DNA of 64,000 nucleotides from Paratinospora sagittata (GCA_035771175.1 CM069603.1:23226286-23290285), one strand, 5' to 3'; shown: positions 36,001-48,325, counted from the first letter of the stretch. A program made the numbers and translations. The notes: generated from the sequence alone by a model not told the origin.

Positions 36001-36435
36001 GTGAGGCATTTTGATTGAACTGTGTTTTAAATTATGAAGTATTATATTTTGGATTATGTAATTATAACACTTACCACATTGTAGTATGGGTGAGTTGGGA
36101 CTTCTTAGATAAACCATGTGGGCATATGACGGTTTTTATTTGTACCCACAATTTTGGACTTTATGTGTATGTCAATTTTAATGGACTGTAGGTATTATGA
36201 TTTTATTTATGGTTCACTTTTATGGATTATCTCTTGTCTTTGATGATTAATACGGTGGGTAGTTTTGTTTAGTACCTTTTGATATTATGTCGTTGTTTGA
36301 AATAAGGCTCGTAGGGTCTCAACCACCTCATGGGAGTTGAGGAGTGGTCGGAGATGCCTACGCCGGGCGTCTCGCCCCGGCATTCCGCATGCCATTCCCT
36401 GCGGGGTTGGTGGTCCGGGGCGTGGGGTCGCCACA
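33082..36435 (+). repeat. 3' LTR of B, internally rearranged
   Basis: 3354 bp against 2916 bp for the 5' LTR. 33082-34171 follow the 5' LTR in order. 34172-35290 are an inverted copy of sequence equivalent to about 27757-26635. 35291-35328 are an inverted copy of the CG-rich LTR end. From 35329 the forward order resumes at the equivalent of 27263 and runs to GGTCGCCACA. The equivalent of 26531-26634 is missing, and that of 27263-27757 is present twice in opposite orientation. Confidence 0.9.
34172..35328 (-). repeat. Inverted segment in the B 3' LTR
   Basis: It reads in reverse complement to the 5' LTR, for example GTGTAGCATGATTAAAAG against CTTTTAATCATGCTACAC at 27740-27757. Its first part (34172-34650) pairs with the forward copy at 35329-35830, so the locus can fold back on itself with a stem of nearly 500 bp. 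Confidence 0.9.
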
Positions 36436-36690
36436 CATAAGTTGAGAAACGGTCTTCTCACACTCTTAAGTTGAGAACGGTAGTTCTCACACCCGTAAGT
36501 TGAGAAATGGTAGTTCTCACACCCGTAAGTTGAGAAACGGTAGTTCTCACACACGTAAGTTGAGAAAGTTAAGGTTTGTCTGACACCTGAAAGTTGGGAT
36601 AGGTTGGTCTCAAACCTGCAAGTTGAGCAGTGTAACGGTTGTTCTTACACCCGCAAGTTGTGAAAAGGTGTAACGATTTGATTCTCACCT
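36436..36690 (+). repeat. Tandem 30-bp repeats in the C 5' LTR
   Basis: Units of GTTCTCACACCCGTAAGTTG plus AGAAACG type follow each other four to five times, then degenerate. The first unit was split by insertion of B, leaving CACCCATAA at 25445-25453. Confidence 0.85.
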
Positions 36691-36889
36691 GTAAGAGAAT
36701 CCCTTAGTGATAAGGTTTAAAATCCTAACTGAGGAGGTTAGGTAGTGTACATAGGCAAGTAGTCGAACCACTATAAATCGACTGTGCATATTTATTTATA
36801 TTATGCACTTTAACTTTGCTATTGTAATTATTTTTAAATTGTCTAAGTGTCCAATTCACCCCCCTCTTGGACATACCTGGGCCAACAAT

Positions 36890-36901
36890 TGGTATCAGGG
36901 C
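36890..36901 (+). other. Initiator Met-tRNA primer-binding site of C
   Basis: TGGTATCAGGGC, one mismatch to the standard site, two bases after the LTR end. Confidence 0.85.
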
Positions 36902-36942
36902 AGTGTTGCTCTTCAAAGAAACTTCACAATTTTTTTGATATC

Positions 36943-38067
36943 ATGGCAATGACTAGAGGCACAGTCATGGGAATTGGTCAACCTCTTGGTAGACCACCTT
37001 CTTTCAATAAAGACTGGTTTGAAGATTGGATGATAAGGATGAAATCCTTTCTAGAATCTAAGGATATCAATCTATGGGAAATGGTTGTAAACGGTTACAC
37101 CATGCCCAACAACCCTACTGAGCTATGGACAGACAAGGAAAGACTAAATGATAAGCATAACACTCAAGTTGTCTATGCCTTATACCGCTCTCTACCCGAA
37201 GAAGAAGTAGAAAGGGTAGTTCATCACGAGAGTGCCAAAGAGATTTGGGAAACACTCAAATCATTTCACTGTGAAAAGATTAACAATCAAGATGAAAAGC
37301 TCCAAGAGTAAGATAAACTATTTGATGCCTATGAGATATCAGAAAATGAATCTCTCGAGACAGCATGCAACAAATATCAATCCATTCTTGTTTGAATGCA
37401 AGAACTGAATCAGGAAATACTTGCAGAAATAACTCTAGTGTAATTTTGTGATAAGCTTCCAAAGAAGTGGAATGATAAGCTAACTAGTTTAGTTGAATCT
37501 GTTGAACCATGGGAAATGAGTTTAAAAGAGTTCTGTGATCTTTTAAAAACCATGGAAAGAAAGGATGAGACTAAAAACCTTGTTAGATTATTAGAAGACT
37601 TTAAGGTTTTAGATAGTGAATAAGTTCATGATAACATTCAAAGTTTTATACGTCTAGTAAATGAACTTGAACACTATGGAAAAACCATCTCTCACTCTAC
37701 TTTAGTATAATACTTTCTAAACAGTTTTCCTGAAAACTGGAAATACAAAGTAGATTTTCTAAACGAGTTTTCAAATCCATTTGAAATTAGTTTTCAAGAA
37801 ATTGATTATATTTTGAGTGGGTTAGAAACTTCATCTGAGAGAGAAGACATTTTTGCCAATGTGCCAAGCAGGAATGGAAGTGAAGTTGTTGATGATCTAA
37901 ACACAATTAGTCAACAATCCTTAGCGAGCACATCCAGAGCACTTAATGAAAGATCTCCTGATAAAACGTCAAGAAAGAAGTCAGCATGGAGAACGAAGAT
38001 AATGAATTATCTTAGCTACTTCAAAAAGAGACATAGTGCACAAGTTGAGGACTTTACAGTACCTTGA
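36943..38067 (+). pseudogene. Copia-like gag with apparently duplicated UBN2 segment (C)
   Basis: From ATG 36943 (MAMTRGTVMGIGQP) one frame runs to 38067 with no frameshift but five stops (37309, 37393, 37441, 37621, 37708). The N-terminal block FNKDWFEDWMIRMKSFLESKD followed by LYRSLPEEEVERV and AKEIWETLKSFH matches the DUF4219/UBN2 gag type of plant copia elements. Two consecutive stretches then share the same plan: ETACNKYQS to CDKLPKKWNDKL to MSLKEFCDLL, and DNIQSFIRLVNEL to FLNSFPENWKYKV to ISFQEIDYIL. The tail is basic. No zinc knuckle was found. It would serve in particle assembly. It is not functional now. Confidence 0.7.
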
Positions 38068-38716
38068 GGTAAAAGTCAAAAATATGCAAAGGTGTAAAAG
38101 TTACTCTCATCACTGCTAATTTTATTAGAATATATTTTTGTCAGTGACTATTAAAAATAAATGATTATATTTAATCATGCAATGTTTAGAATGCTTAAAT
38201 ATTTTAGTTCATGATTAAATTCTTAACGTTTGGTTGATGTAATATAATTTGTGATATTGATTAGTCAACCATACAATACTTAAGTTTAATTGGTCAAATT
38301 TGATTAAGTGTTCACAAGTAAACTAATAGCGAATGAGGACGCTAATGTGCCCAATGGCTTCAATCGATCAAAAGTGTTCGTCATAAAAAGTACTCTAATC
38401 GGTTGCAAACGTTAGATAAATTAAACCGCCTTTAGATATTAGGTTGCGACACGTGTATGTGTGTGTCAGGAGCAAGCTTATCGCTTTAGTATCATAAAAA
38501 TCAAACCTTTAGTGACCTAGCAGTCACTTTCTCTTCTGATGCCCTACGACGCTTCAACGAGAAATTACTACGAATCCTTTTAGGATTTACTGCTGAACCT
38601 TCATCTTTAACCTTTGGAACATCTCGATCTTTGTTCATTTTTTAATCGTTTGATTCCTATTGTATCAGTTTCTGCCTTGTTGTCTCAGTTTTTTATCCCT
38701 TTTCATTTGACTTTCA
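38068..38716 (+). promoter_or_regulatory. Spacer between gag and second ORF of C, possible promoter
   Basis: 650 bp without coding signal. It holds a G-box-like ACACGTGT at 38449-38456, a stray AGGACGCTAA word (38336) like those in the C LTR, and a pyrimidine-rich, leader-like stretch (38600-38715) just before the ATG of the next ORF. Separate transcription of that ORF is an inference. Confidence 0.35.
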
Positions 38717-41700
38717 ATGGCACCCAAACCCGAAAAGCTTCGCCCTTTTTCTGTAAGTAAGAGAGTTGTTTCTCCGTCATAACCTCTAGATAGGAGTGTG
38801 AGATCAAGATCTGAACCAACTCAGGCCGAACTGGCTGAGGAACCCACATCATCTATACCCACACCTCTTATTGAAATCGCGTCTTGACCATTTCACCCAC
38901 CTTCTTCTACCCAGATAAGAAGAAAGGGAGACAAAACAGAGAAGCTCGCAAACCGAGTTGTAATCAATGGATGTTTTGTCGACTTTGAGTTCTTCATTAA
39001 CTTTCACCTAGACATTCTATCTTCATTCAAGTTCCAAGGCAGAACCAATTTACTTACCTTCAATTCAAAATGGTACCCCAACCTTGTAATCCAATTCTAT
39101 TTGAATTTTGTCAATAAACCAAGCTCTAAACTTGCAAAACAATATGTGGTAAAGAGAGATTTCACTTTGCCAAGTGATGAGAATGCCCACATACTTTCAT
39201 TCACTAAAAATAAAGTCCAGTATCCAGGCTATAATAGCCTCTCTGCTCTAAATCTTGTTTGGAAGAAAAAAAAACCACTCGAGTGTCGACAAGAAACTCA
39301 CCAACCAGTCCTTTGAATTAATCCACAACATCATTACCCATATCATTCAACCTAAAATCGGCAGCAGGGGTAATGTAAATGACTTGGATTTATTCTTAAT
39401 TTGATGTATTCTAGTAAAGAAGAAAGTGAATCTCGCTCTCATTCTCATGCATGTCATAGATATTGTAATTAGCAAATGAGGAGGTCTTCCTTTTGGAATG
39501 TACCTTACCACACTATTCTAGAATTGTGGAATTGATTTCAGTGGAGAAGAGTGCAAAGGGATCAACAGATACAACTGCGATGGTCAAACCACTGTAAAAT
39601 TAATGAGATATACTTATGTCTCTGCATTGGAGAAATGGTTTCCAATGTCAAAAATTCCACATGTAGGAGAATCTAGTAGAATGACTGGAGCCAGTGATGA
39701 AGATGTCTCAGTAATGGAGAAAGAAGCTGCCCAAGCTTCGACTACTCAAGATGAACAGGCTGTGCAAGAGCAAGATGTTACCACAACTGGTATTGAGCAT
39801 GTTTCAATTGAAGATGTGGAAATTGAATATGCAGAGCAAGTTGTTCATGTTGAAGAACATCTAATGGAAGAGGTGAACAAGATTGCTTAGGTTGTTGTTG
39901 AAGAACATCTGAATGAGTCAGAAAATGTTCATGCAATCCTGGGAGAAATCACCAGAGAGAGAGTCAGTGAGGACTCAAATAAAACCATCTCTGGGCCACC
40001 ATCTCTATTTGATACCCCTGTATCAATGGAATCCCAAGACTCGAAAGAGACTGAGTCTAATGGTGAAAAATTTCATGATACAGAGGGTGATGATCTGGCT
40101 ATCATACCCTATCAGGGAGATGACATCAATGTAAAGGCTGATGAAGAAGATCATATTGAAGATTTTCATGAGGCCAATGCTGAGTTCCAAGTAGAAGATG
40201 AAATGAAAAATTATCAGGAGGAAAGCTCATTTGATCCTGAGCCACCTTCTTATCATTCGACCAGCGAGCCAATAGATGAATTTTTCAGAGAGGAAGATTT
40301 CTTGAGAAGAGTGTGAGAAGATCAGATTTTTGTCATGTCTCAGCTAATGACTCGTTTAAAACATAATCAAGTTCAGCTGAAGAATGAGATATTAGCAGAG
40401 GCTCGAGAATCTCTGAAATCTCAGGAGAGAGTTAAGATTAATGAGATGAAAAAATATAACTCTCAAATGATCTAGGCAACTGCATTGCTCGAGAAAGTGA
40501 CACAACAAATGGACCAACAGTTAAGTGTCCTACAATCTTTGCCTGCTTCATCAATCAATAATGATATGGTTAAGGACATTTGAGATAACTTGCAACAGAT
40601 AAAGCCATTCATGAAAGCCTTCGCTGCATCAATTCAACCAAGATCATCAAGCTCTCAACCACCTCAAGCAAGACCTCAAGCATCACAGAATCACTCAGCC
40701 CAAGCTACATCAAGCCATACTTCAAGTGTTGTGACTGCAGAAGCTTTGCAAAATATTTTTTAAGAACTTTAAAGCTTACGAGGGAAAGTGGTTAACACCT
40801 CTAAAGATAAGTCCATTTCTGACACTTTGCAATTAGTTTTGGATGTTATCTTGGATCAAGTAACTAGCATGACAACGTTTGATCCAATGCTGCAAGCTAT
40901 CTCTAGTCTGAAAGAGAATTTAGATATTACAAGGCCAACACAAACAGAGGATAACAGACTAACCAAGATTCTCGACTTGGTTACTCATGGTACTGAAATG
41001 CTTCATAACTTGGAGAACAAGACGCCTTTCCTTGCCAAAAGCATTACGGTTCTGTCATACACTGTCACCACAGCTGCAAATCGAGTAGAAGGAGTAGTAA
41101 GCTTCTTTAAAGACCTCTTTAAGGCAATGAATAGTAGGCTGCATTCTACTGTTTGATATATTGCCTCAAGTATGAAACGTTTTGGTGTGCTCTTTCATCT
41201 ATTGGAGAAGAAAGGTGCAAAAGGTTTCACTTGCACTAAGAGTTTTCGCCTTCACACGTCCCCAAAGACCTGAGGAATTTGACAAACTTATTGGAATTTT
41301 AGAATGTGAAGAAGAAGAAGCATCTGATGAAGAGCCTCTTCATAGAATCAAAAGAAGAGTGTCTCCACCCCTGGATCCCTCATCAGAGACTTTCCAAGAT
41401 CCTAAACCCAAGCGACCAATAAGACCAAAATTTAAAAATCACAAACTTTCTCCTGAGTTTGCTCAAGGTCTTGCGGAGCTAAAAGCTAAAGGCTTCAAAC
41501 CTAGTCCACCTCTTGATCCATTTAAATTTGGTGTTTCCAAGCAAGCCCATGAAAAGTTCAATGAAAAACCTATGCAGACTATTGTAATTGACAAATTTGT
41601 CAAAAGTTTGAGCAAAAGCTCAAGTGGTTCCTCAAAGCCATGTGCGCCCCGGAAACCCAAGGAATCTGAACCAAGTTCTAGTGGATCCAAGAAGGATGAG

Positions 41701-41799
41701 GAGGCCGAGAGAAAGAGGAAAGGGAAGGGTCCGAGTACGAGTTGGGCCTACCCATTTTTTGATGTTTTCAAAAGGGGGAGAAGAGTATGTAGATATTAA
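38717..41799 (+). pseudogene. Second ORF of C: 'putative plant transposon protein' type
   Basis: ATG 38717 starts MAPKPEKLRPFSVSKR, a basic Ser-rich head. The following segment (VINGCFVDFEFF, NSKWYPNLVIQFYLNF, then, after a slip in a run of nine A near 39275, IGSRGNVNDLDLFL, VNLALILMHVIDI and GGLPFGMYLT) resembles the Transposase_32 or 'putative plant transposon protein' domain seen next to plant retroelements, with no proven function. From 39603 an acidic region rich in Glu and Asp follows, then a coiled-coil-like part, a Ser/Pro/Gln linker and, in another frame from 41182, a basic tail (RIKRRV, RKRKGKGPSTS). Stops at 38776, 38881, 39888, 40314, 40473 and 40581, among others, disable it. The domain name is from memory of the family and needs a profile search. 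Confidence 0.6.
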
Positions 41800-42063
41800 G
41801 GCTAAGTTAGCTCAAGAAGGAAGCTACAAGTCAGGGGGAGTTCATCTAAGTTTCTGTACAATATGTTGATTGAATAATTATCATGTTCTTGTATAGTGTG
41901 ATTGTATTCATCTTGTAATTTATATAATGAAATAAGATATACCTGACATGCTTGCAGATATGCTTAACATACTTGCTACTCTAAATTCGTTATATCTTTG
42001 AGTACATAAATATAGTTATTTGCATGATCTATGAGTATTTGAAATCATCAAAAAGGTGGAGAT
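41800..42063 (+). other. 3' non-coding end and polypurine tract of C
   Basis: AT-rich, non-coding. The polypurine tract AAAAAGGTGGAGAT (42050-42063) abuts the 3' LTR start TGTTATCTC. Confidence 0.75.
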
Positions 42064-42877
42064 TGTTATCTCAATGAACCCCATGATATGAATGTTTTGA
42101 TGACTCCAAATATCTTTGGTTTGTGTATCTAATGATTTTGTCAAGTGTTTCAAATTTATCAAGAATCAAGGTCAAGGAACCATGCTCACAAGCCTATTAG
42201 ATATCACAAGTAAAGTTCTGAGTCTGTCAATACTAAGAATGTAAAGTCTATCGATTAATTTGCTCTCAGCAAGATTTAATCGGTTTCATATATTGATCGT
42301 CACATTTTAAAGACATTTCTATGATTTTTAAAGTATTTGATTTGATCAGAAAATATCATGATTTTCATCATATGTTATCGAGCTTTAATCGAGAAATCAA
42401 AAAATCAATTTTATAAAGTCTTTCAGAATGCTAATGTTTAAGCAACGCCCTCCTGAACTTGATAAGTCAAGACGTTGATGAAATATTAGGATACTGACAT
42501 TCAATGAAGGTTAAAGAACTGATTCATTAGGACGCTTACTTGTAAGTAGCGACCTTCCTTTAGTCAACCTTTGAAAGTGTCAGGACGCTGACTTAGTTTT
42601 AGCTCACTGAAAGTTTTCTTAGTTTTTAATTAATTTCTATCTTTAAGGACGTTGATAGTTATAAGTTGAATAAACTATCAAGACGCTACTTATAGGAGTG
42701 CCCTCATCCTTAGAATCAACTTAATAACTTTAAGGACGCTTACTATCTTTCGGCGCACTTAATATTGTTTTAAAATCGTTTCAAAATATTAGGACATTTA
42801 CTTGTGAGTAGCGCTCTTGTGCGTTTAAGTAATTTTAAAACAAAGCAGGACGCTAACTATCGAGTTGCGCCCTCATG

Positions 42878-45499
42878 TGTAATGCTCGTACCTTAGGGTG
42901 ACGTCATTTTGACCAATAAAGTACCTGTTTACGTATGCGTATACATATTTGATGCTCGAAGCACATTGGTTCCAGTGTATTTGCATTCTTTTAAGTTTTT
43001 TAATGTGTGAGTAAAGTTTCAGAATGATTGGAGACTCATTCGACGTCGAAACATGTCGAAAATGGTGTTTTGGATCAGTGGAGCTCGCTCCATGGAGGAA
43101 GAAATTTTTGTCACTGATAACATCAATAGCTTGATCTCCTAGATCCGTGGTCCAATTGAACTAAAATTTTTGTCAGATTATTCTTCTCTAATAGATCTTC
43201 ATTTGAAGATCTTGATCGGAGTTTTCTACTGTGAGATATAAGACTCCAAACACTGTTTCACGAATTTGGAGATTTTCTTGCGCAGCCCTGATCAAATGAT
43301 TGGATCTCCCAATCCCACCATTGGATTGAGCTGGAATTTTATCGGAAGATTTTTAACTGACTCATTAAACCTATTAACGGTTAGGATGTTAAATTGATGA
43401 GTCGTTTGAAAAAAATTTATTATCTAAGTGAAAGTAATTGTAGCAGAAAGAATTATTTCTTTTATTTGAGTGGTTTTTTTAAGTGTGGGCCCAAAATGCC
43501 ACTTAACCTCTATATAAGCCATTGAGACGTGATTTCTCTCATTTTTCACTTCCAAAAGTGGCTTAGGAGCTTGAAGAAGAGGAAAGGAAGGGGAGAGGAG
43601 AAAAAGAAGGGAAAAGTTAGGGTTTTGGGTGCATTCTTGCTCAAGAATCTCCAAGGTAATCATTTCTTCCACATTCTTTCTCATTTTTCTTCCTTCTATT
43701 ACTTTCATTCATGCATGCAAGCTTGCTTTTGACCTAATGGGTGTTTTCCACTTATGAATCCCAGAATTTAAGGAGGGTGGTGGAAAATACATTTTGGAAT
43801 TAGGTATTTCATTTGAGATATGTTAATCTAGAGGATGTTGGGAGACCATAAATAGTGAAACCCCCAATTTCTAACAAGAAATTGGTAGGGTTATAGGTAT
43901 TTGACCTAAACTAGGATTTTGGACTTAGGGTTTCCTATTCAATTTGCATGTGATTTATGTTGAATACATGGGTAAATGTGCATGTATAGGAGTCCAATTT
44001 ACTGATTTTGACTAGTGGATAACCCTAGTGTAATGTAATTTTAGCCTAGGCCATGTAATTTGGGAAATTTCAATGAATTTTGGGATTTTGACTTAGACTT
44101 AGTCAATTGATGAAATTCACTTGATAAATAGTCTAATTGACCCTAATTATGATTGAATGCCTTGTATTATAGTGGTTGGATCATGGGGATCAACCTATTG
44201 CATTCAATTGGGTTATGTATGGTTTAATTTGATTTTAAATGGTTGAACTGAGCAATATGAGATTTTCTCATGTGTATAATAATTTTAGAATCTTAATTGG
44301 CATTTGATTTGGGTTTAAACATGGTTGGTTGGCATACTTGGACTGATTTTCAGTTTTGCATAAACCATGTTGTTTCAGGATTTGTGGTTGATATAAGTAA
44401 ACCAAATAGGCCAATTGGGGATTGAAGTATATTTGGGTGATTGTGGCATTCTAGTGCTTCTCTTGTGGTTGAAAATTGGATTGGCTAAGTCTAGCGAATC
44501 AAGTGGTGGGTGGTTATTTACTTGTTGGTTTCTATATGTGGCATTGTAGTATAGAAATGTGTTTTAAATGCTTATCTGTTGTAGTATGCATGATTTAATG
44601 TCTCATGAAATGTATTTGAGCATAGTCTAATAGGGTTAGCAATTGGGTAGAGTCTCCTAGTTGGGATTTTCATCGGGGAATCTCATAAGTCTGGTGGTGA
44701 TCCTTAATTGTGGACCTGTCAAAGGATTTTTATGGGTTGTGCATGTTAGAATTCACCTAAGCATGGTACTTGTCTTGGTGAGCGGATCCTATGGTTCATA
44801 CAATCCTAGGAATTCTAATAGAATACGGGTAAGAGGTCAATCCGACGATGGGTGTCGCGCACTCAGGTCCTTGTATTTATTCTTACTCATGAGGTGTTAG
44901 GATTGCATGAGCATGTTTGTAAATGATATGCATTGTCTTGTATACGACATGATGCATTATATTGAGCATGTATGTAATCTTATTTGTATCCATAATATTA
45001 AAATGGTTTTAATGATCTTGCAATGTTTTACATAAATGCGTATATATGTTGCCACTTGTAGAAAACATTCATTGAGCTTGTTGTAGCTCACTCATCATTG
45101 TTATCCTTTCAAGTTCAGATAGGAAGGGGAAGGGAAAAGCTTAGCTGAGAGCATTTTTCCTACACTTTTGTGATGTAGGTGTTTAGTACTTTTTCGCATT
45201 TATTTTGATAAATTGTACTATGTAATATCTAATGCTTATCCTTAACACATAGATGGGTTGTAATTTATGGTTAAGTAGGATTTTGTATATTTTGAACATT
45301 ATGGACTTGGAAAAAAAAATTATGGTTGTCATTTGGGTACGCTTTTACATTGATGATCTATTATTGTTCATGTATTTTGATGTTGATTATTGGGATTATG
45401 GTGTTTTATTAGAAGGCTGACGGGATGCCTAGGATATCGAGGAACGATATACCCAGGGTTCCGCGCCAGTCATGACATCACAGATAGTGGGTCGTGACC
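42878..45499 (+). mobile_element. Solo LTR A1, family A chromovirus
   Basis: 2622 bp with a perfect duplication TCATG (42873-42877 and 45500-45504). It starts TGTAATGCTCGTACC. It ends GGGTCGTGACC, so the terminal CA appears mutated to CC. The TATA box CTATATAAG is at 43510-43518, about 630 bp in, followed by a purine-rich leader with AGGGTTTTGG. No coding domain is inside. Confidence 0.9.
42899..42914 (+). promoter_or_regulatory. bZIP-type TGACGTCA plus W-box in LTR A1
   Basis: TGACGTCA is followed three bases later by TTGACC, the core of WRKY W-boxes. The same pair sits 15-22 bp from the start of every family A LTR in the window. Factor binding is inferred from the motifs only. Confidence 0.55.
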
Positions 45500-45639
45500 T
45501 CATGACATAAGTCGTTTAATTGTCAAAGAAAGTCAGGACGCTTACGATTCAGTAATGGCCTCACTTCATTATTTAGTAGGACGCTGATGCACTATGAGCA
45601 CCCTCAAAGGAACAAAACGACAAAAAATAATATTTTTTT

Positions 45640-48325
45640 TGTAACGCCCATACCTTATGATGACGTCATTTTGACCCGTAGAGTACCCGTATATGTATGC
45701 GTATATATATTTGATGCTCGGCACGTGTTGGTTTGAGTGTCTTTGCATGCTTTTAAATTGTTTAATGTGTGTGTAAAGTTTCGAAATGATGTAGAAACAT
45801 GTCGAAAACGGTGTTGTAGAATAGTGGAGCTCGCTCCATTAAGGAAGAAATTTGTGTCACTGATTACATCAATGACTGATCTCCTAGATCTGTGGTCCGA
45901 TAGAACTGAAATTTTGTCTGCTTATTCTTCTCTTATAGATCTTCATTATGACAGTGAATGATCGGAGTTATTTACTGTGAGTTATAAGACTCCAAACACT
46001 GTTTCACAGATTTGCGGATTTTCTTGCGCAGTTTTGACCAAACGGTTGGATCTTGCAATTCCATCATTGGATTGAGCTGAAATTTTACCAGAATGTTGGT
46101 AACTGACTCATAAAACTTTGGAATGGTTAAGATGTTAAATTGGTGAGTCGTCTGCTAGAAATTAATTATCTAAGTGCAAGTAATCGCAGTAGAAAAAATT
46201 GTTCCTTTTTATTTAAGTGTATTTTTTCATGTGGGCCCAAATTTTTTCTACAAAAGCAACCAACTCATTTTTTTTAGCTCACTTGCTCATTTTTCACATT
46301 GAAGAGAGGGAAAGGAGCTTGGAGGAGAAGAAAAGAAGGGGAGAAGAGAAAGGAGAGAGAAAAGACTACGGTTTGGGTGATTCTTGCCCAAAATCTCTCC
46401 AAGGTATCAATTTCTTTCTTATTTTCTTTCTTCTATCTCTTTCATGTGTGTTTGCAAGCTTAATTTTGACCTAAGGTTTCTATGAATCCCAAAATTTAAG
46501 GGAGTGGTGGAAAACCAATGTTGGACTTAGGCTTTGATTTTGTGATATGTGTATCTAGATGGTATGGGGAGTCCATAAATGGTAAAACCCCCAATTTCTA
46601 ATAAGAAATTGGTGGGGTTTTATGGATTTGACCTAAACTAGAATTTTAGACCTAAGGTTTACTATTCAAATTGCATGTGATTTATGGTGAATGCATGGGT
46701 AATTGTGGGTGTATGGCACTCCAAAATACTGATTTTGATTAGTGGATACCCTATTGTAGTGTAATTTTGGTATAGGCCATGTAATTTGGAGATTTGCTCA
46801 AATTGGGGCTTTTGACCTAAACCAAGCCAATTGATTAAATTGACTTGGGAATTGTCTAATTGGACCCGAATTGAATGAAATTATGGGTTTAGAATGGTTG
46901 GACATGTGTTAGAATTGAATGACCTAGTTCAATTTGGCTCTATGCCTATTGTAGAGATTTTCCCCAAATTGGGGATTTGCATGTGATTTGGGGATTTTGT
47001 TCAAATTGGGGATTTTGACTTAGACTTGGTCAATTAATAAAATTGACTTGATAAATAGTCTAATTAACCCTATTTATGATTGAATGTCATGTACATTGGT
47101 GGTTGGATCATGGGATCAACCTATTGCATTCAATTGGGTTAATTATGGGTTAAATTGATATTAATTGGTTGAATTGAGCAATATGGGATTTGGCTCATGT
47201 GTATAACCAATTTAATAACTTAATTGGCTATGAAATTGGGTTTAAACATGGTTGTTGAGCATACTTTTGACTGATTTTAGTATTGTATGAACCATGTTTC
47301 ATGTAGGGGTTGTGGTGGAACTAAGTAACCCGAATAGGCCAATTGGCAATTGAAGTACTTGTAGTGATTTTGTGGCTTTCTAGTGCTTCTTGGATTGGAA
47401 CTGGATTGGCTAGGTCTGACCAATCAAGTGTGAGTGTTTCTTTTACTTGTGAATTCTATATGTGGCATTGTAGTATAAAATGTTTTAAATGTTTGTATAA
47501 TGTAGTATGCATGATTTATTGAATTCTTGAACTGTATTTGAGCATGGTCAGTTGGGAAAGCAGTTGAGTTATGTGCATTCCCTAAGCTTGAGATTTCTTA
47601 TGGAATCCCATTAGGCCGACCGAGAATCCTCAATTGTGGACCTTGCAGAGGTTTTCTATGTTAGGATTCGCCTAGCCATGGTACTTGCACACATGGCCCT
47701 TGTACTGATTCTTACTCAAGAAGTGTTTAGGTTTCGTATGCATGTTTACAAATGGTATGCATTGTCTTGTTTATGACATGATACATTAAATTGGCATGTA
47801 TGTATTCTTGCTTACTCTCATGATTATTTAAATGGTGTTAATGATCTTTCAATGTTTTAATTAAATGCATATATATGTTGCCACTTGTGTAGAACATTCA
47901 CTAAGCTTGTTGTAGCTCACCCTCATCGTTATCTTTTCAAGACATGATAGGAAGGGGAAAGGGAAAACTTAGCTGCGAAGCGTCCCCTTACTTTTGTTGA
48001 TGTAGGTGTCAGTACTTTTTCGCATTTATTTTGATAAATTGTACTATGTAACACCTAATACCTGTACTTAACATTTAGATGGGTTTGTACTTATTGTTAA
48101 GTATATTTTGTAGTTTTGAATACTATGGACTTGGAAAAAAAAAATTCTGATTGTCATTTTGGTATGTTTTTTTTTTATGATCTTATTTTATGTCTACGTG
48201 TTTATTGTTGTGTATTTGGGATTATGGTGTGTTCTAGAAGGCTTATCGGGATACTGTGTATGTCGTTGAAGGATATACATGGGGTTTCATGTCGGTCATG
48301 ACATCACAACTCATGGGTCGTGACA
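45640..48325 (+). mobile_element. Solo LTR A2, family A chromovirus
   Basis: 2686 bp, starts TGTAACGCCCATACC and ends GGGTCGTGACA. Flanks TTTTT and TTGTT (45635-45639 and 48326-48330) are an imperfect duplication. Host LTR sequence joins correctly across it (AATAATATTT then TTGTTGTTCTAACACG). Same landmarks as A1. The TATA region is degenerate. Confidence 0.88.
45661..45676 (+). promoter_or_regulatory. TGACGTCA plus W-box in LTR A2
   Basis: TGACGTCA at 45661-45668 and TTGACC at 45671-45676, same spacing as in A1. Confidence 0.55.

Larger units (their letters stand above)
25454..36435 (+). mobile_element. Element B: complete Tekay-type chromovirus
   Basis: This is the only element with both LTRs, primer site, gag-pol and polypurine tract, 10,982 bp, bounded by a perfect duplication CATAA (25449-25453 and 36436-36440). 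LTRs begin TGTGACGCCCCG and end GGTCGCCACA. By eye the first 730 bp of the two LTRs differ at roughly 2 percent, making it one of the younger insertions. It landed in the 30-bp tandem repeats of the C LTR. Gag is intact, pol has stops and frameshifts, and the 3' LTR is rearranged. Confidence 0.95.
22495..36887 (+). repeat. 5' LTR of C, interrupted by G and B
   Basis: LTR sequence occupies 22495-23792, 25148-25453 and 36436-36887. The first block carries the AGGACGCT/AGCGCCCTC array (about 22870-23400) and the promoter. The second continues with TTATTCTGG after insertion G. The third starts within the 30-bp tandem repeats after insertion B and ends GGGCCAACA. Co-linear with 42064-49388. Confidence 0.85.

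Noticed and set aside
25454..36435. Element B moved as a defective copy in trans
   Set aside because: LTR divergence of roughly 2 percent leaves enough time for the stops to have arisen after insertion, so the data do not require it.
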